From: Photobacterium salinisoli
Lineage (GTDB): Bacteria; Pseudomonadota; Gammaproteobacteria; Enterobacterales; Vibrionaceae
Assembly: GCF_003614885.1 (NCBI RefSeq)
Contig: NZ_QZMS01000007.1
Coordinates: 62,001-126,000, forward strand
Reading direction: 5' to 3'
DNA: 64,000 bases
A model generated the notes under the pieces. The model was not told where the DNA came from. It searched no databases and saw only the letters and a list, made by a program, of their open reading frames with translations. Positions 21,547 through 32,558 of the stretch are shown piece after piece. Made by a program: the position numbers and the translations under genes. How positions within the stretch are numbered: the first letter of the stretch is position 1; every line of letters begins with the position of its first letter.

Positions 21547-24020
21547 CTGAGATGAGTGAAAGCCAAAGTCCGGTCAGGCCAAAAGGCCATTCCCTGCTGC
21601 TCAAATGGAGCTGGCGTGAGCTCTGGCAAGGGCAGCTGTGGCCCGTTGCGGTGGCACTGACACTGATCATTGCCTGTGTGTTTGCGCTGGCCTCGCTGGT
21701 GGTGCGGGTTGAGAAGATAATGATTAACCAGGGGCGCAGCATGATAGCGGCTGATCTGGTATTGAGATCAGCCAATCCCGTGTCAGATAACCTTGTCCGG
21801 GAAGCGAAGCGTCTGGGACTGACAGTCACAGAGCAAACACGATTCGGCACTATGGCATTCAGTGACAATGCCATGCAGCTGGTCAGCGTGAAATCTGTCT
21901 CGAGCGATTTTCCATTGAGGGGTGAGCTGCTATTGCAGGGCACGGGCCGGACCCAGCAGCAGGTCAATCCGGGTGAGTTATGGCTGTCTGAGCGGTTATT
22001 CTCTTTGCTGAATGTGAAAAATGGCGATCAGGTGGCTATTGGTAATGCCGAGCTGACAGTCGCCGGCACCATAGTGCAAGAGCCGGAACTGTCGTTTAAC
22101 CCTTTCAGTCAGATGCCGGCCGTTCTGATGCATGAAGCCGATCTGGCAGCCACGGAGGCTATCCAGCCCGGCAGCCGGGTGCGCTACCGGGCCTATTTTA
22201 ATGGTACTGAGGCCCAGTTAAAGCAGCTTCAGGACAACATGCAACTGGCACCGGACCAGCGTTGGATCAGTGAAACCACCCAGGGCCGGACCGGTGAGAT
22301 GATCGAGCGGGTGCAGCAGTACCTGTCGCTGACCCTGATCCTGGTGATCATGATGGCCACGGCCACCCTGGTGCTGACTTGTATGCACTACACCGCCAGC
22401 CGGACGGAAACCGTGGCCATGATGAAAAGTCTCGGTGCCGGTAAAACTTTCCTGTGGCGATGGCTGGCAAGACAGCTGGGACTTTTGTTTGCCATTGCCG
22501 CTACCGCAGGTCTGGCACTGGGGCTGCTTCTGGAGTGGTTACTGCGCCTGCCACTCACCGACGTACTGCCTCAGCCGCTGCCTGACATGGGGGTCATGCC
22601 CTGGCTGGTCAGTCTGTTGGTAGCGATACTGGTGTCGGTACCGGGCATAGGGATCGCTTTGTGGCGTTTGCTGGATGCACCGGCTCTGGCAGTGATGCAG
22701 CGCCAGACGGCGGACACCAGTTCTAAGAAACGCTACCTGCTGATTCTGCTGCCTGTCGTAGCGCTGTTACTCTGGGTGGGTGATAATCCCATGATGTGGC
22801 TGACTCTGGCTGGCTTATTTGTGCTGCTGGTGCTGCTGGCGGGACTGGGTTTATTGCTGGTGGCGGGGTTGCGTCGCCGTCAGTGGGGACCGGCGATGAC
22901 ACTGGCACTGAGCCGTATTGGCCGCAGCCCGCTGGCAAGCGGTGCCCAGTTGGCTGCCCTGACCAGCTCGCTGATGCTGCTGGCCGTGATCTGGCTGCTG
23001 CGTACGGATTTGCTGGCAGACTGGCAGCAGACATTGCCGCCGGATGCTCCCAATGTGTTTGCGCTCAATATCAGCCCGGTACAGCATCAGGCCTATCTGA
23101 ATGTGCTGGATGAGAGCGGCTTAATGCGTTCCGACAGTTATCCCATAGTGCGCGGCCGGTTGGTAACCATCAACGGGCAGGATCCAAGGGCAGAAGACAC
23201 TGGCAACGGCAGTGAGAGCGATGATCGTCAGGAAGGGGATGAATCTCTGCGCCGCGAACTGAATTTTACCTGGCGAGATTCGATGCCAGTGCACAATACC
23301 TTAGTCGCTGGCGAATGGAGCAATGCCCCCGGCGGCGTATCTGTGGAAACCGGCGTGGCAGAAAGGCTGGGGATCACATTGGGCGATACGCTGGGCTTTA
23401 ACGTGAACAGCCAGGTGTTCAGCGCAACAGTGACCAGCTTGCGAGAAGTGGAATGGCGCAATATGCGGCCCAATTTTTACTTCATCTTCACACCGGATGT
23501 CATGGCTGACTTGCCTGCCACCTGGCTGGTCAGTTTCAGGGTAGCCGCAGAGCAGAGTGAACTTGTGAACCAGCTCGGCAGAGAGTATCCGACTGTCACC
23601 TTGCTGGATCTGAGAACCATGGCCACCCGTATCCAGGCCATCTTACAGCAGGTGTCATTGTCATTGTCTGTGCTGGCTTTTCTGGGGGTGTGCAGTGGCT
23701 TGTTACTGGTGCTGACCTTGTTACGCCTGAGCCTGTCACAACGTCAGCAGGAAATTAAGCTCTACCGGACCTTAGGCGCCAGCCGAAGCCGGATCCGTGC
23801 CACCATCTGGAGTGAATATGGCCTGATGGCGGTACTGGCGGGTATCATCGCGGTTCTGGGGGCTGAAGCGCTGGTGGCTGCTTTGATCAAATGGGGCTTC
23901 GAGCTGCCGGTCAGCTGGCACCCCGGGCTGTGGCTGGTACTGCCGCTATTGTCGATAGTGCTGATCCTGCTGATCATCAGTACCATGATGAAACAGCTGC
24001 TGCGTCCTTTGGGCCGTTAG
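21543..24020 (+). CDS. ybbP: ABC transporter permease YbbP (FtsX-like)
   Basis: An 825-residue permease with a MacB/FtsX architecture: one N-terminal helix (about 30-55), a large periplasmic domain, a bundle of helices in the middle (about 255-460), a second periplasmic domain and three C-terminal helices. FtsX-fold segments are seen near MMKSLGAGKTFLWRWL and LYRTLGASRSRIRATI. Length and layout match E. coli YbbP (about 800 residues). It forms a mechanotransmission-type transporter with YbbA rather than a conventional channel. Confidence 0.93.
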   Translation: MTEMSESQSPVRPKGHSLLLKWSWRELWQGQLWPVAVALTLIIACVFALASLVVRVEKIMINQGRSMIAADLVLRSANPVSDNLVREAKRLGLTVTEQTRFGTMAFSDNAMQLVSVKSVSSDFPLRGELLLQGTGRTQQQVNPGELWLSERLFSLLNVKNGDQVAIGNAELTVAGTIVQEPELSFNPFSQMPAVLMHEADLAATEAIQPGSRVRYRAYFNGTEAQLKQLQDNMQLAPDQRWISETTQGRTGEMIERVQQYLSLTLILVIMMATATLVLTCMHYTASRTETVAMMKSLGAGKTFLWRWLARQLGLLFAIAATAGLALGLLLEWLLRLPLTDVLPQPLPDMGVMPWLVSLLVAILVSVPGIGIALWRLLDAPALAVMQRQTADTSSKKRYLLILLPVVALLLWVGDNPMMWLTLAGLFVLLVLLAGLGLLLVAGLRRRQWGPAMTLALSRIGRSPLASGAQLAALTSSLMLLAVIWLLRTDLLADWQQTLPPDAPNVFALNISPVQHQAYLNVLDESGLMRSDSYPIVRGRLVTINGQDPRAEDTGNGSESDDRQEGDESLRRELNFTWRDSMPVHNTLVAGEWSNAPGGVSVETGVAERLGITLGDTLGFNVNSQVFSATVTSLREVEWRNMRPNFYFIFTPDVMADLPATWLVSFRVAAEQSELVNQLGREYPTVTLLDLRTMATRIQAILQQVSLSLSVLAFLGVCSGLLLVLTLLRLSLSQRQQEIKLYRTLGASRSRIRATIWSEYGLMAVLAGIIAVLGAEALVAALIKWGFELPVSWHPGLWLVLPLLSIVLILLIISTMMKQLLRPLGR

Positions 24021-24030
24021 TGCTTTTGTA

Positions 24031-24057
24031 CCGGGTTACTCTACACGGGTAACCCGG
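24031..24057. terminator. Convergent hairpin between ybbP and the epimerase gene
   Basis: CCGGGTTAC pairs with GTAACCCGG. The stem overlaps the last codons of the epimerase gene and can serve both directions. Confidence 0.6.
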
Positions 24058-24959
24058 CTTTCCTGATCGCTCAGGGCACTTTTCAGCGCACCTTCCAGTT
24101 CCGGATAGCAGAAATGAAAACCATGGGCTTCCAGCTTCGCTGGCAGGGCTCGCTGGCTGTCGAGCAGCATCTGTGCCGATTCCCCCATACCAAGGCGTAA
24201 CAGCCACTCAGGTGTGCTCATCACATGCGGGCGATGCAGTACTCTGGCCAGTGTCTGGCTGAATTCTTTATTGGTAACTGGCTTGGGGGCCGTGAGGTTA
24301 TAGGGGCCCTGAGCGTCCGTCTGCTTAATCAGAAACAGTATCCCTTTCACCATATCCTGCAGGTGTATCCACGGGAAATACTGCTCTCCATTGCCAATCG
24401 GGCCACCCAGGCCCAGTTTGTACAACGGGACCAGTTTGGCCAGTGCTCCGCCGCCTTTGCCCAGTACAATACCAGTACGAAGCACGCATACCCGGGTTTT
24501 GTCTGACTGCGCCGCCAGTGCCCGCTCTTCCCAGGTGCGACAAACCTTGTGGGCGAAATCGTCGCGCTCAACGTCGAGCGACTCGTCAAAATCGTGGTGT
24601 TGCTGATCGCCATAGTAGCCCACAGCAGACCCGCTAATGAAGGTATGCGGCGGATTATTGCCTGCCTGTATTTTGACTACCAGATCCCGGGTGAGTTGCC
24701 AGCGGCTGCGGCAGATCTCTTCTTTCTGTTTATCCGTCCAGCGCTTATCAGCAATCGGCTCACCGGCCAGGTTGATCACGACATCAAATTCATCCAGATT
24801 TTCCAGCGAATCCAGGCTGGTGATGACTTTAATATGGTGGCCCAGACGCTGATAGGCCCGGTTGGGATTACGGCTGAGAACAGTCACCTGATCATGATTC
24901 AGATGTGGAAGCAGCGCTTTGCCAATAAACCCGGTTCCTCCGGTGATCAGAATATGCAT
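24036..24959 (-). CDS. TIGR01777-type NAD(P)-dependent epimerase (YfcH family)
   Basis: A 307-residue Rossmann-fold protein related to extended SDR epimerases. N-terminal MHILITGGTGFIGKALLPHL gives the GxxGxxG nucleotide site; NLAGEPIADKRWTDKQK and SGSAVGYYGD are hallmarks of the TIGR01777/YfcH group, and YNLTAPKPVTNKEF is the C-terminal marker. The physiological substrate of the family is not known; a relation to cell division inhibition has been noted for some annotations (SulA homolog label) without solid evidence. It is transcribed towards ybbP. Confidence 0.9.
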   Translation of the reverse strand: MHILITGGTGFIGKALLPHLNHDQVTVLSRNPNRAYQRLGHHIKVITSLDSLENLDEFDVVINLAGEPIADKRWTDKQKEEICRSRWQLTRDLVVKIQAGNNPPHTFISGSAVGYYGDQQHHDFDESLDVERDDFAHKVCRTWEERALAAQSDKTRVCVLRTGIVLGKGGGALAKLVPLYKLGLGGPIGNGEQYFPWIHLQDMVKGILFLIKQTDAQGPYNLTAPKPVTNKEFSQTLARVLHRPHVMSTPEWLLRLGMGESAQMLLDSQRALPAKLEAHGFHFCYPELEGALKSALSDQESRVTRVE

Positions 24960-25079
24960 GTGTCGTCCGCCTGTCTGACTGATAAGTTATCCTTGTTTTG
25001 TCTAAATTATAACCAATCGATGAGCTGTTCACTGTTTTTCCAGCGATTTCGGTTTTGACCTCAGTCGAAAAATTGACGA

Positions 25080-25379
25080 TCAGCGATCGACATGACCGAG
25101 ATCGCGAGCGGGATCCAGTATATCCCTGACTCTTTGTTTGAGTTGTTTGGCATCAGGAAAACCACCATCGGTTTTGCGTTCCCAGATGCGGACATTGTTG
25201 CAGAAGACTTCAAAGCGGCCGCCTGTGTCCGGATGCAGGCTAACGGCGTCCAGATCTTCGCTGAAGGTATGTAACAGCTCCTGGCACATCCAGCTGGCGC
25301 GGAGCATCCAGTTACACTGGCGGCAGTAGTAAATATCAATCACGGCTTTGCTGGCCGTTTGCGGTGCATTGTCAGACAT
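25080..25379 (-). CDS. SelT/SelW/SelH-family (Rdx) selenoprotein-like protein
   Basis: A 99-residue thioredoxin-like protein with an N-terminal YYCRQCNW (CxxC) and the Rdx-type C-terminal half (DTGGRFEVFCNNVRIWERKTDGGFPDAKQLKQRVRD split by variable residues). In many organisms the second redox position is selenocysteine; here both are ordinary cysteines. The role is presumed to be thiol redox chemistry with unknown partners. ATG 25379 has GAGGA upstream. It lies 8 bases downstream of the TauE gene on the same strand, so the two probably form an operon. Confidence 0.88.
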   Translation of the reverse strand: MSDNAPQTASKAVIDIYYCRQCNWMLRASWMCQELLHTFSEDLDAVSLHPDTGGRFEVFCNNVRIWERKTDGGFPDAKQLKQRVRDILDPARDLGHVDR

Positions 25380-25387
25380 AAGAATCC

Positions 25388-26149
25388 TCACATTCCGAAT
25401 AACAGTTTGACCCCGATCAGAAACGTCAGGGCTTCGAAACAGCGTTTGATCAGCTTGTTGCTTTGCCTGATAGCCAGGTGTGCCCCGAGGTAGCCCCCCA
25501 GCAATGATCCGGCAATCAGAATCGGCAGCCAGGGCCAGAATATTTCCGCGCCTGCCGCGTACATGGCGAGCGCACCTGTGCCGTTCCAGAACAGACCAAC
25601 ACTGATCATGGTTAATGCGACGGCCTGTTTATAGTCATAACCAAACCAGCGGATCAGAAATAAGGTCACAAACAGGCCGCTGCCTGCGGTCAGCGAACCA
25701 TTTATCACTCCGATCCCGGCCAGGCCGAGACTACCGGCAATCAGTCCTTTAGTATCCCGTCGGCGGACACTTTCATTCTGGCCCAGGCTGGGTTGATACA
25801 GGGAGTATACGCCAAGGCCGATAATTAGCAGGCCAAGGGCGGCCTCAGCCAGTCGGCCCGGGACAAAGAGGATGGCATTGGCGCCCAGAATGACGCCTAA
25901 GGTCCCGGATGCAATGACATAGCCCGTCATTGACCAGTTCAGCTTACCGGAACGGATATGTTTGACCGCCGCGCCCAGCCCGAGTGCGACGCTGGCGATT
26001 TTATGAGTAGCCAGCGCCACGGAAAAAGGCAGGCCCAGAAAAATCAGCAGGGGAAACTGGATAAGCCCGGCACCGCCGCCGGACAATGAGGCCAAAGTGT
26101 TGGCAAACAGGGAGCCAATGAAAAGTCCGAGAGAATTTAACCAATCCAT
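25388..26149 (-). CDS. TauE/SafE-family anion exporter
   Basis: A 253-residue membrane protein with seven to eight hydrophobic helices. The N-terminal repeat contains ASLSGGGAGLIQFPLLIFLG and the second NGSLTAGSGLFVTLFLIRWF, the paired Gly-rich motifs of the TauE/SafE (DUF81) family. Members move sulfite, sulfoacetate or other organosulfur anions. ATG 26149 is favoured; the upstream extension to 26236 is polar and lacks a site. It is separated from pta by a strong bidirectional terminator. Confidence 0.88.
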   Translation of the reverse strand: MDWLNSLGLFIGSLFANTLASLSGGGAGLIQFPLLIFLGLPFSVALATHKIASVALGLGAAVKHIRSGKLNWSMTGYVIASGTLGVILGANAILFVPGRLAEAALGLLIIGLGVYSLYQPSLGQNESVRRRDTKGLIAGSLGLAGIGVINGSLTAGSGLFVTLFLIRWFGYDYKQAVALTMISVGLFWNGTGALAMYAAGAEIFWPWLPILIAGSLLGGYLGAHLAIRQSNKLIKRCFEALTFLIGVKLLFGM

Positions 26150-26234
26150 GTATCTTGCTGCAATCCTTGATGATTCAGACTTAGCAGCATACGGATTATG
26201 AATAGTCTGGCAATGAGAATAGGGGAGCCAATAC

Positions 26235-26267
26235 AAAAATACCCCGGCAATGCCGAGGTATTTTTTT
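26235..26267. terminator. Intrinsic terminator downstream of pta
   Basis: AAAAATACCCCGGCA pairs with TGCCGAGGTATTTTT, with A- and T-runs on both sides. It ends pta and insulates the TauE gene. Confidence 0.9.
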
Positions 26268-26285
26268 GTTCGATTCAGTGCAGAG

Positions 26286-28439
26286 TTAAGCGTTTTGCTC
26301 TTCCGCCTGTTTGGCCTGAATCGCAGTCAGTGCGATGGTGTAGACGATGTCGTCTACCAGCGCGCCACGAGACAGGTCGTTGACCGGCTTGCGCATGCCC
26401 TGAAGCATTGGACCGATAGACACCAGCTCGGCAGAACGCTGTACCGCTTTGTAGGTGGTGTTACCTGTGTTCAGATCCGGGAACACGAACACGGTCGCTT
26501 TACCGGCGACCGGTGAATCCGGCGCTTTCGACTTCGCCACGTTTTCCATGATAGCGGCGTCATACTGCAGCGGGCCGTCGATGATCAGATCAGGACGTTT
26601 TTCCTGCGCGATACGGGTCGCTTCACGGACTTTATCCACGTCGGCACCCTGACCGGAATTACCGGTAGAGTAAGAGATCATCGCCACGCGCGGTTCAATG
26701 CCGAAGGCTTTGGCAGAGTCCGCCGACTGAATGGCGATTTCAGCCAGTTGCTCAGCGTTCGGATCCGGGTTGATGGCACAGTCACCATATACCAGTACCT
26801 GATCAGGCAGCAGCATGAAGAAGACAGAAGATACCAGTGACGCACTTGGCGCGGTTTTGATCAGCTGCAGCGGCGGGCGAATAGTGTTGGCTGTGGTATG
26901 TACCGCACCCGAGACCAGACCGTCCACTTCGTCTTGTTCCAGCATCATGGTACCCAGTACAACGGTATCTTCCAGTTGTTCACGGGCAACCACTTCGGTC
27001 ATGCCTTTGTTTTTACGCAGCTCAACCAGACGGGCCACATACTGCTCGCGCACAGAGGCCGGATCAATAATGTCAACGCCAGCGCCCAGTACCACACCTT
27101 GCTGTTCGGCAACGCGTTTGATTTCCGCCGGATTACCCAGCAGCACACATTCCGCAATACCGCGCTCGGCACAGATAGCAGCCGCTTTTACTGTACGTGG
27201 CTCGTCACCTTCAGGCAGCACGATACGCTTCGCCGCGCGGCGGGCATATTCTGTCAGCTGGTAACGGAAAGCCGGCGGGCTCAGGCGGCGTTCACGGGCA
27301 GAACCTTCGCTCAGCGATTCAATCCACTGACCATCAATGTGACTGGCCATGTATTCGTTGACCATCTCGACCCGCTCTTTATCGTCAGCCGGCACTTCCA
27401 GGCTGAAGCTCTGCAGGTTCAGAGAGGTCTGCCAGGTGTTACCTTTGGCAATCATGACGGGCAGGCCGGTTTCGAACGCGCGCTTGCACAGTTTTTCAAC
27501 GGTAGTTGGCAGTTCATAACCACCGGTCAGCAGCAGCGCACCGATTTCCACACCGTTCATTGCCGCCAGACAGGCCGCAACCACCACGTCAGGGCGGTCG
27601 GCAGAGGTGACCAGCAGTGAACCCGGACGGAAGTGCTCAACCATGTTAGGGATAGAGCGGGCACAGAAAGTGATGCTCTTAATGCGACGGCTGTCGATTT
27701 CACCCGGGTTGATAATGTCAGCATTGAGGTGCTTGGCGATGTCTGTCGCACGGGTCGCGATCAGCTCAGCATTGAACGGCGCACAGCCCAGCACACGGAT
27801 CGGGCTGGAGTTGAACACTTGCATCACTTCAACGTGAGTTGGCATCACTGAGTCAGAACCGTCGAAAATCTCTGACAGATCCGGACGGGTACGGCCTTCG
27901 GCATCCACTGGGGCATTCAGTTTGTTTACAATCACACCTGCGATGTGCTTGTTCTTGATGCCGCCAAAGTTAGAGCAGGCAATTTCAATGCGCTCTTTCA
28001 GCTGGGCTGGGTTATCTGTACCCGGCGCCACCACGAACACGATTTCCGCATCCAGTGTCTTGGCAATTTCGTAGTTGATCTGGTTCGCAAACGGGTGCTT
28101 GCGGGTGGGTACCAGACCTTCAATCAGGGCCACTTCAGCACCTTCAGTCGCTTCTTTAAAGCGTGCAACGATATCTTCCAGCAGCACGTCGCTCTGGTCG
28201 CTGCGGATCAGCTCATCGGCTTCAGCCATGGACACCGGCTGGGCAATTTGCATGTCGCTGTTGGCACGGATAATCGACGTTGTCAGATCCGGCTGATCGC
28301 CGCCGTGACGAGGCTGAGCGATAGGTTTGAAAAAGGAAACACGGACGCCTTTGCGCTCCATGGCGCGAAGCACACCCAGGCTGACGCTGGTCAGGCCGAC
28401 TCCGGCACCGACCGGAATGAGCATAATGGTACGTGACAC
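26286..28439 (-). CDS. pta: Phosphate acetyltransferase Pta (long form)
   Basis: A 717-residue enzyme converting acetyl-CoA and phosphate to acetyl phosphate and CoA. The N-terminal third is a BioD-like P-loop domain ([17 protein letters not shown]), followed by the DRTGG domain (about 215-330) and the catalytic PTA domain (from [12 protein letters not shown] to the C-terminus, with [16 protein letters not shown] and a conserved [15 protein letters not shown]). GTG 28439 is chosen: GAGGA lies seven bases ahead and the product then starts MSRTIMLIP, as in E. coli; TTG 28445 is the alternative. It lies downstream of ackA in the usual ackA-pta order. Confidence 0.97.
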   Translation of the reverse strand: MSRTIMLIPVGAGVGLTSVSLGVLRAMERKGVRVSFFKPIAQPRHGGDQPDLTTSIIRANSDMQIAQPVSMAEADELIRSDQSDVLLEDIVARFKEATEGAEVALIEGLVPTRKHPFANQINYEIAKTLDAEIVFVVAPGTDNPAQLKERIEIACSNFGGIKNKHIAGVIVNKLNAPVDAEGRTRPDLSEIFDGSDSVMPTHVEVMQVFNSSPIRVLGCAPFNAELIATRATDIAKHLNADIINPGEIDSRRIKSITFCARSIPNMVEHFRPGSLLVTSADRPDVVVAACLAAMNGVEIGALLLTGGYELPTTVEKLCKRAFETGLPVMIAKGNTWQTSLNLQSFSLEVPADDKERVEMVNEYMASHIDGQWIESLSEGSARERRLSPPAFRYQLTEYARRAAKRIVLPEGDEPRTVKAAAICAERGIAECVLLGNPAEIKRVAEQQGVVLGAGVDIIDPASVREQYVARLVELRKNKGMTEVVAREQLEDTVVLGTMMLEQDEVDGLVSGAVHTTANTIRPPLQLIKTAPSASLVSSVFFMLLPDQVLVYGDCAINPDPNAEQLAEIAIQSADSAKAFGIEPRVAMISYSTGNSGQGADVDKVREATRIAQEKRPDLIIDGPLQYDAAIMENVAKSKAPDSPVAGKATVFVFPDLNTGNTTYKAVQRSAELVSIGPMLQGMRKPVNDLSRGALVDDIVYTIALTAIQAKQAEEQNA

Positions 28440-28525
28440 AGTCAATTCCTCAAGCTGTTAGCAAACGGTAGAAAGGGAGATCAGACTGTCGGACAGTGAC
28501 TCCCGATAATTATCATTCTTGATAG

Positions 28526-28547
28526 AAAAAGGCCGACAATGTCGGCC
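28526..28547 (-). terminator. Intrinsic terminator between ackA and pta
   Basis: On the minus strand GGCCGAC-ATT-GTCGGCC is followed by T5 (28530-28526). It would attenuate readthrough from ackA, so pta may be expressed at a different level or from its own promoter in 28446-28525. Confidence 0.85.
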
Positions 28548-28559
28548 AGTGGTTGTTGC

Positions 28560-29759
28560 TTAGATGTTCGTCAGGCGTGCTGTATCTTCAGCAATCACCA
28601 GCTCTTCATTGGTCGAGATAACCATAGCCGGAACGCGGCTGTTTTCTGTGGTGATCACACCTTCGCCACCGAAACGGGCCTTCAGGTTTTTCTCGCTGTC
28701 GACTTCGATGCCGAAGAACTTCAGGCGGTTCAGCACCATTTCACGGATTGGGGCAGAGTTCTCGCCAATGCCGCCGGTGAAAGTGATCGCATCCAGCTGG
28801 CCATCCAGTGTTGCTGTGTAGCTGGCCACGTATTTCGCCAGACGGTGGCAGAATACGTCCATTGCACGGGTTGCTTCTTCTTTCTGACCGTAGTTGTCTT
28901 CAACGAAACGGCAGTCAGAAGTGACTTCTGTCAGACCAGCAAGACCGGATTCTTTGGTCAGCATGGTGTTGATTTGGTCAATAGAGTAACCCAGAGAGTC
29001 GTGCAGATGGAAAATGATAGCTGGGTCGATGTCACCACAACGTGTGCCCATCACCAGGCCTTCCAGTGGTGTCAGGCCCATAGACGTATCAACAGACTGG
29101 CCGTTCTTGATCGCGCACACAGACGCGCCGTTACCCAGGTGGCAGTTAATGATGTTCAGTTCGCTTTCTGCTTTACCCATGCGCTGCGCGGTTTCGCGGG
29201 TGATGAACAGGTGCGAAGTGCCGTGCATGCCGTAGCGACGGATACCGTGCTCTTTGTACAGCTTGTATGGCAGTGCGTACAGATACGCTTCTTCAGGCAT
29301 GGTCTGATGGAAGGCTGTATCAAATACGGCCACATTCTTCAGAGCCGGGAAGGCTTTCTGAGCGGCCTTGATGCCAATGATATGTGCCGGGTTATGCAGT
29401 GGTGCCAGTGCCGCGCACTCTTCAATGCCTTGCAGCACGGCTTCATCAATCAGGGCAGACTGAGTGAATTTCTCGCCACCGTGAACGACACGGTGACCGA
29501 TAGCTTTCAGATTGTCAGCCAATTCAGGTTTAGAGGCCAGGATAGTCTCTACCATGAAAGCCAGTGCTTCTTCGTGTGCTGCACCATTACCCAGTTGAGC
29601 TTCGTGTTTGGCACCATCAAGTTTCCACTTGATACGGGCTTCCGGAAGGTGCAGACATTCTGCAAGACCTGTCAGGTGCTCATCACCTGATACTGCGTCG
29701 ACGACAGCAAACTTCAGAGAAGAACTACCGCAGTTAAGTACTAGAACCAGCTTAGACAT
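28560..29759 (-). CDS. ackA: Acetate kinase AckA
   Basis: A 399-residue ASKHA-fold kinase interconverting acetyl phosphate + ADP and acetate + ATP, working with Pta in overflow metabolism and in setting acetyl phosphate levels. Signatures: [13 protein letters not shown] at the N-terminus and the second family motif around [12 protein letters not shown]; phosphate-binding [12 protein letters not shown] near the C-terminus. ATG 29759, followed by MSKLVLVLN. First gene of the ackA-pta pair. Confidence 0.98.
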   Translation of the reverse strand: MSKLVLVLNCGSSSLKFAVVDAVSGDEHLTGLAECLHLPEARIKWKLDGAKHEAQLGNGAAHEEALAFMVETILASKPELADNLKAIGHRVVHGGEKFTQSALIDEAVLQGIEECAALAPLHNPAHIIGIKAAQKAFPALKNVAVFDTAFHQTMPEEAYLYALPYKLYKEHGIRRYGMHGTSHLFITRETAQRMGKAESELNIINCHLGNGASVCAIKNGQSVDTSMGLTPLEGLVMGTRCGDIDPAIIFHLHDSLGYSIDQINTMLTKESGLAGLTEVTSDCRFVEDNYGQKEEATRAMDVFCHRLAKYVASYTATLDGQLDAITFTGGIGENSAPIREMVLNRLKFFGIEVDSEKNLKARFGGEGVITTENSRVPAMVISTNEELVIAEDTARLTNI

Positions 29760-30078
29760 GTGAGTGACTACCTATATAATCTGTCTGAAAGTTGATATTC
29801 AATTGAATAAGCGTTAACCATAGAATAGTCGACCCACTGTATGGCGAGACTAAACCAGGTATTTTTGCTTCTGTCCGTAGAAGTGAAATGCAAACCTGAG
29901 GAGTTAACTTATCCTTAATTTATTGCGATAACAGGGTTATCGGCCAACAATTACCTAAGGCGTGCATAGGATAGCCCTTGTTGGTCGATATAACAAAAAA
30001 ATTTTTAAAAATTAATTCACGGTAGATCGATTGTCTCTTGTTTTGAAAACTTACAATATTTGTTGAGGCTGGTGCGAT
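29760..30078. promoter_or_regulatory. Divergent control region ackA / yfbV
   Basis: About 320 AT-rich bases. A perfect 12-base palindrome ATTCAATTGAAT (29797-29808) lies 38 bases upstream of the ackA start, in a plausible operator position. No RNA gene was recognised. Confidence 0.45.
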
Positions 30079-30528
30079 ATGAATCAGACAAAAATCTGGA
30101 AGCAGGTCCAACACGGCCAGCATTACATGTCGGTATGGCCAATGCGCAAAGAGCTGGCTGTATTATTTCCTGAACAACGCTATATCAAGGCCACTCGTTT
30201 TGCGGTGCGGGTGATGCCTGCTGTGGCCGTGATGAGTGTGCTGAGCCAGATGGCTTTTCATAATTCCTCTGGTTTGCCACTGGCAATGGCCGTGGCCTTA
30301 TTTGCGCTCAGTATGCCCTTGCAGGGCTTGTTATGGCTGGGGAAACGCAGCCGGACAGTCTTGCCGCCCTCACTGGCGAGCTGGTGCCGTGAAATACACG
30401 GCAAAATTTTAAGCGAAGGCTATTCCATGCAGCCGCTGAAAGCGCGGCCTCGCTATCTTGAGCTGGCACAGGTACTGGACAGAGCCTTCAAGCAATTGGA
30501 TAAGGCTTCGCTGGAACGCTGGTTCTGA
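30079..30528 (+). CDS. yfbV: YfbV-family inner-membrane protein (UPF0208)
   Basis: A 149-residue protein with two hydrophobic helices (about 41-60 and 68-90) flanked by basic residues, and a cytoplasmic C-terminal part ([15 protein letters not shown]). The N-terminal [20 protein letters not shown] is typical of the YfbV/DUF412 family. In E. coli it sits next to ackA as here; it has been linked to insulation of the Ter macrodomain, though the molecular function is not settled. Confidence 0.92.
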   Translation: MNQTKIWKQVQHGQHYMSVWPMRKELAVLFPEQRYIKATRFAVRVMPAVAVMSVLSQMAFHNSSGLPLAMAVALFALSMPLQGLLWLGKRSRTVLPPSLASWCREIHGKILSEGYSMQPLKARPRYLELAQVLDRAFKQLDKASLERWF

Positions 30529-30612
30529 TTGCAGTCAATGCAGGTCAGTGGTCTGTGAAACATCTTCTGAACACTGGCAGGCAACAGCCGGTCGAGATAA
30601 AGCAACAAAAAC

Positions 30613-30650
30613 AAAAAAACGGACAGGGAAATGACCTTGTCCGTTTTTTT
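30613..30650. terminator. Bidirectional terminator between yfbV and dxs
   Basis: AAAAAACGGACA(AGG) pairs with (CCT)TGTCCGTTTTTTT, a long stem with T/A-runs on both sides. Confidence 0.9.
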
Positions 30651-30669
30651 ATTTGCTTCAGCCGGTGAT

Positions 30670-32535
30670 TCAGCTGGCCAGATAGCGGCGGATTTGTGCC
30701 TCTATGCCCGGGCCATCGATTTCCAGTTCAGCATGCAGTTCGGCCTGGGTGCCCTGATGGATGAATTTGTCCGGCAGGCCGATTTGCAGCACAGGCTTGA
30801 TACGTTTGTCTCTCATCAAAAATTCGATCACCCCGGAACCGGCACCGCCGGCGATGGCGTTCTCTTCCACTGTGACTAGCAGATCATGGTTATCGGCCAG
30901 CTGGCGAATTAAGCTCTCATCCAGTGGCTTGACGAAACGCATGTCGGCTACCGTGGCATCGAGAGACTCCGCGGCTTCCAGCGCGTAGCTCAAAGTGGTG
31001 CCGAAGTTCAGAATGGCAACGCTGGATCCCTGACGGCGCAGTATGCCTTTACCCAGCTCCAGTGCTGTCATGGTGGCTTCTGGTGTCACGCCGGTTCCGC
31101 TGCCACGCGGGTAGCGCACCGCGCTGGGTCCCTGATGCTGATGACCGGTATAGAGCATCTGGCGGCACTCGTTTTCATCACTCGGTGTCATGATCACCAT
31201 GTTAGGAATACAGCGCAGGAAACTCAGATCGAAAGCACCCTGGTGGGTCTGGCCGTCAGCCCCGACCAGCCCGCCACGATCGATGGCGAACATTACTGGT
31301 AAATCCATGATGGCGACATCGTGGATCAGTTGATCATAGCCGCGCTGCAGGAAAGTTGAGTAGATCGCGACAACCGGATGATAACCGCCAATAGCCATGC
31401 CGGTCGCCAGTGTCACCGCATGCTGCTCAGCAATGGCGACATCAAAATACTGCTCCGGGTATTCTTTGGAGAACCGCACCAGCCCCGAGCCTTCACGCAT
31501 TGCCGGTGTGATGGCCATCAGTTTGCGGTCTTTTTCGGCCATATCACACAGCCAGTCACCGAAGATTTTCGAGAAAGTCGGTTTGCTGTCTTTGGCTTTC
31601 GGCAGCGGGTTCTGGCTCAGATCAAATTTTGGTACGGCGTGATAATTGATCGGGTCGGCTTCTGCCGGCGCATAACCTTTGCCCTTTTTCGTCATGATAT
31701 GAAGAAATTGCGGACCTTTCAGGTTGCGCATATTTTTAATGGTACGCACCAGCTCCTGTACATCATGACCGTCGATAGGGCCTATGTAATTGAAGCCCAG
31801 TTCCTCAAACATAGTGCCTGGCACGACCATACCTTTGAGGTGCTCTTCGGCCCGGCGGACCAGCTCTTTAATCGGTGGCGCGCCTGAGAGCACCTTCTTG
31901 CCGCCTTCGCGAATGCTGGCATAGAAATTACCGGACAACAGTCGCGCCAGATGATTATTCAGCGCGCCCACGTTCTCGGAGATCGACATTTCATTGTCAT
32001 TGAGGATCACCAGCATGTCGCTGTGCACATCGCCGGCATGGTTCATGGCTTCGAAAGCCATGCCCGCCGTAATGGCGCCGTCACCGATCACGCTGACGAC
32101 CTTGCGGCCCGCGCCTTCACGCTCGGCGGCAATCGCCATGCCCAGGCCGGCACTGATCGAGGTGGAGGAGTGACCGACAGACAGCACGTCGTATTCACTT
32201 TCTTCCCGCCAGGGGAAAGGGTGTAAGCCGTCTTTCTGGCGAATGGTATTTAACCGGTCGCGACGTCCGGTCAGGATTTTATGCGGATAGGCCTGATGGC
32301 CGACATCCCAGATCAAATGATCGAAAGGTGTGTTGTACACATAATGCAGGGCAACCGTCAGTTCTACGGCACCGAGACCAGAGGCAAAATGCCCGCTGGA
32401 CTGACTCACAGAGTTGAGCAGATACGTCCGCAGCTCATCGCAGAGCGCAGGTAAACTGTCCACCGGCAGTAAACGAAGTTCGTCCGGTGTATTGGCTAAG
32501 GCCAGATGTGGGTATTTAGAAATATCCAATGTCAT
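30670..32535 (-). CDS. dxs: 1-deoxy-D-xylulose-5-phosphate synthase Dxs
   Basis: A 621-residue thiamine-diphosphate enzyme condensing pyruvate and glyceraldehyde 3-phosphate, the first and flux-setting step of the MEP isoprenoid pathway. Visible: [13 protein letters not shown] near the N-terminus, the ThDP/Mg site [18 protein letters not shown], the central transketolase-like [12 protein letters not shown] and the C-terminal domain ending [10 protein letters not shown] 32535 (MTLDISKYP). It is the last gene of the xseB-ispA-dxs operon. Confidence 0.98.
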   Translation of the reverse strand: MTLDISKYPHLALANTPDELRLLPVDSLPALCDELRTYLLNSVSQSSGHFASGLGAVELTVALHYVYNTPFDHLIWDVGHQAYPHKILTGRRDRLNTIRQKDGLHPFPWREESEYDVLSVGHSSTSISAGLGMAIAAEREGAGRKVVSVIGDGAITAGMAFEAMNHAGDVHSDMLVILNDNEMSISENVGALNNHLARLLSGNFYASIREGGKKVLSGAPPIKELVRRAEEHLKGMVVPGTMFEELGFNYIGPIDGHDVQELVRTIKNMRNLKGPQFLHIMTKKGKGYAPAEADPINYHAVPKFDLSQNPLPKAKDSKPTFSKIFGDWLCDMAEKDRKLMAITPAMREGSGLVRFSKEYPEQYFDVAIAEQHAVTLATGMAIGGYHPVVAIYSTFLQRGYDQLIHDVAIMDLPVMFAIDRGGLVGADGQTHQGAFDLSFLRCIPNMVIMTPSDENECRQMLYTGHQHQGPSAVRYPRGSGTGVTPEATMTALELGKGILRRQGSSVAILNFGTTLSYALEAAESLDATVADMRFVKPLDESLIRQLADNHDLLVTVEENAIAGGAGSGVIEFLMRDKRIKPVLQIGLPDKFIHQGTQAELHAELEIDGPGIEAQIRRYLAS

Positions 32536-32558
32536 AACAAGTCGGCGCTTATACTGTT

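Noticed and set aside
28539-29690. 383-codon plus-strand frame antisense to ackA
   Set aside because: Shadow of the ackA gene caused by its codon bias; the minus-strand product is an intact acetate kinase.
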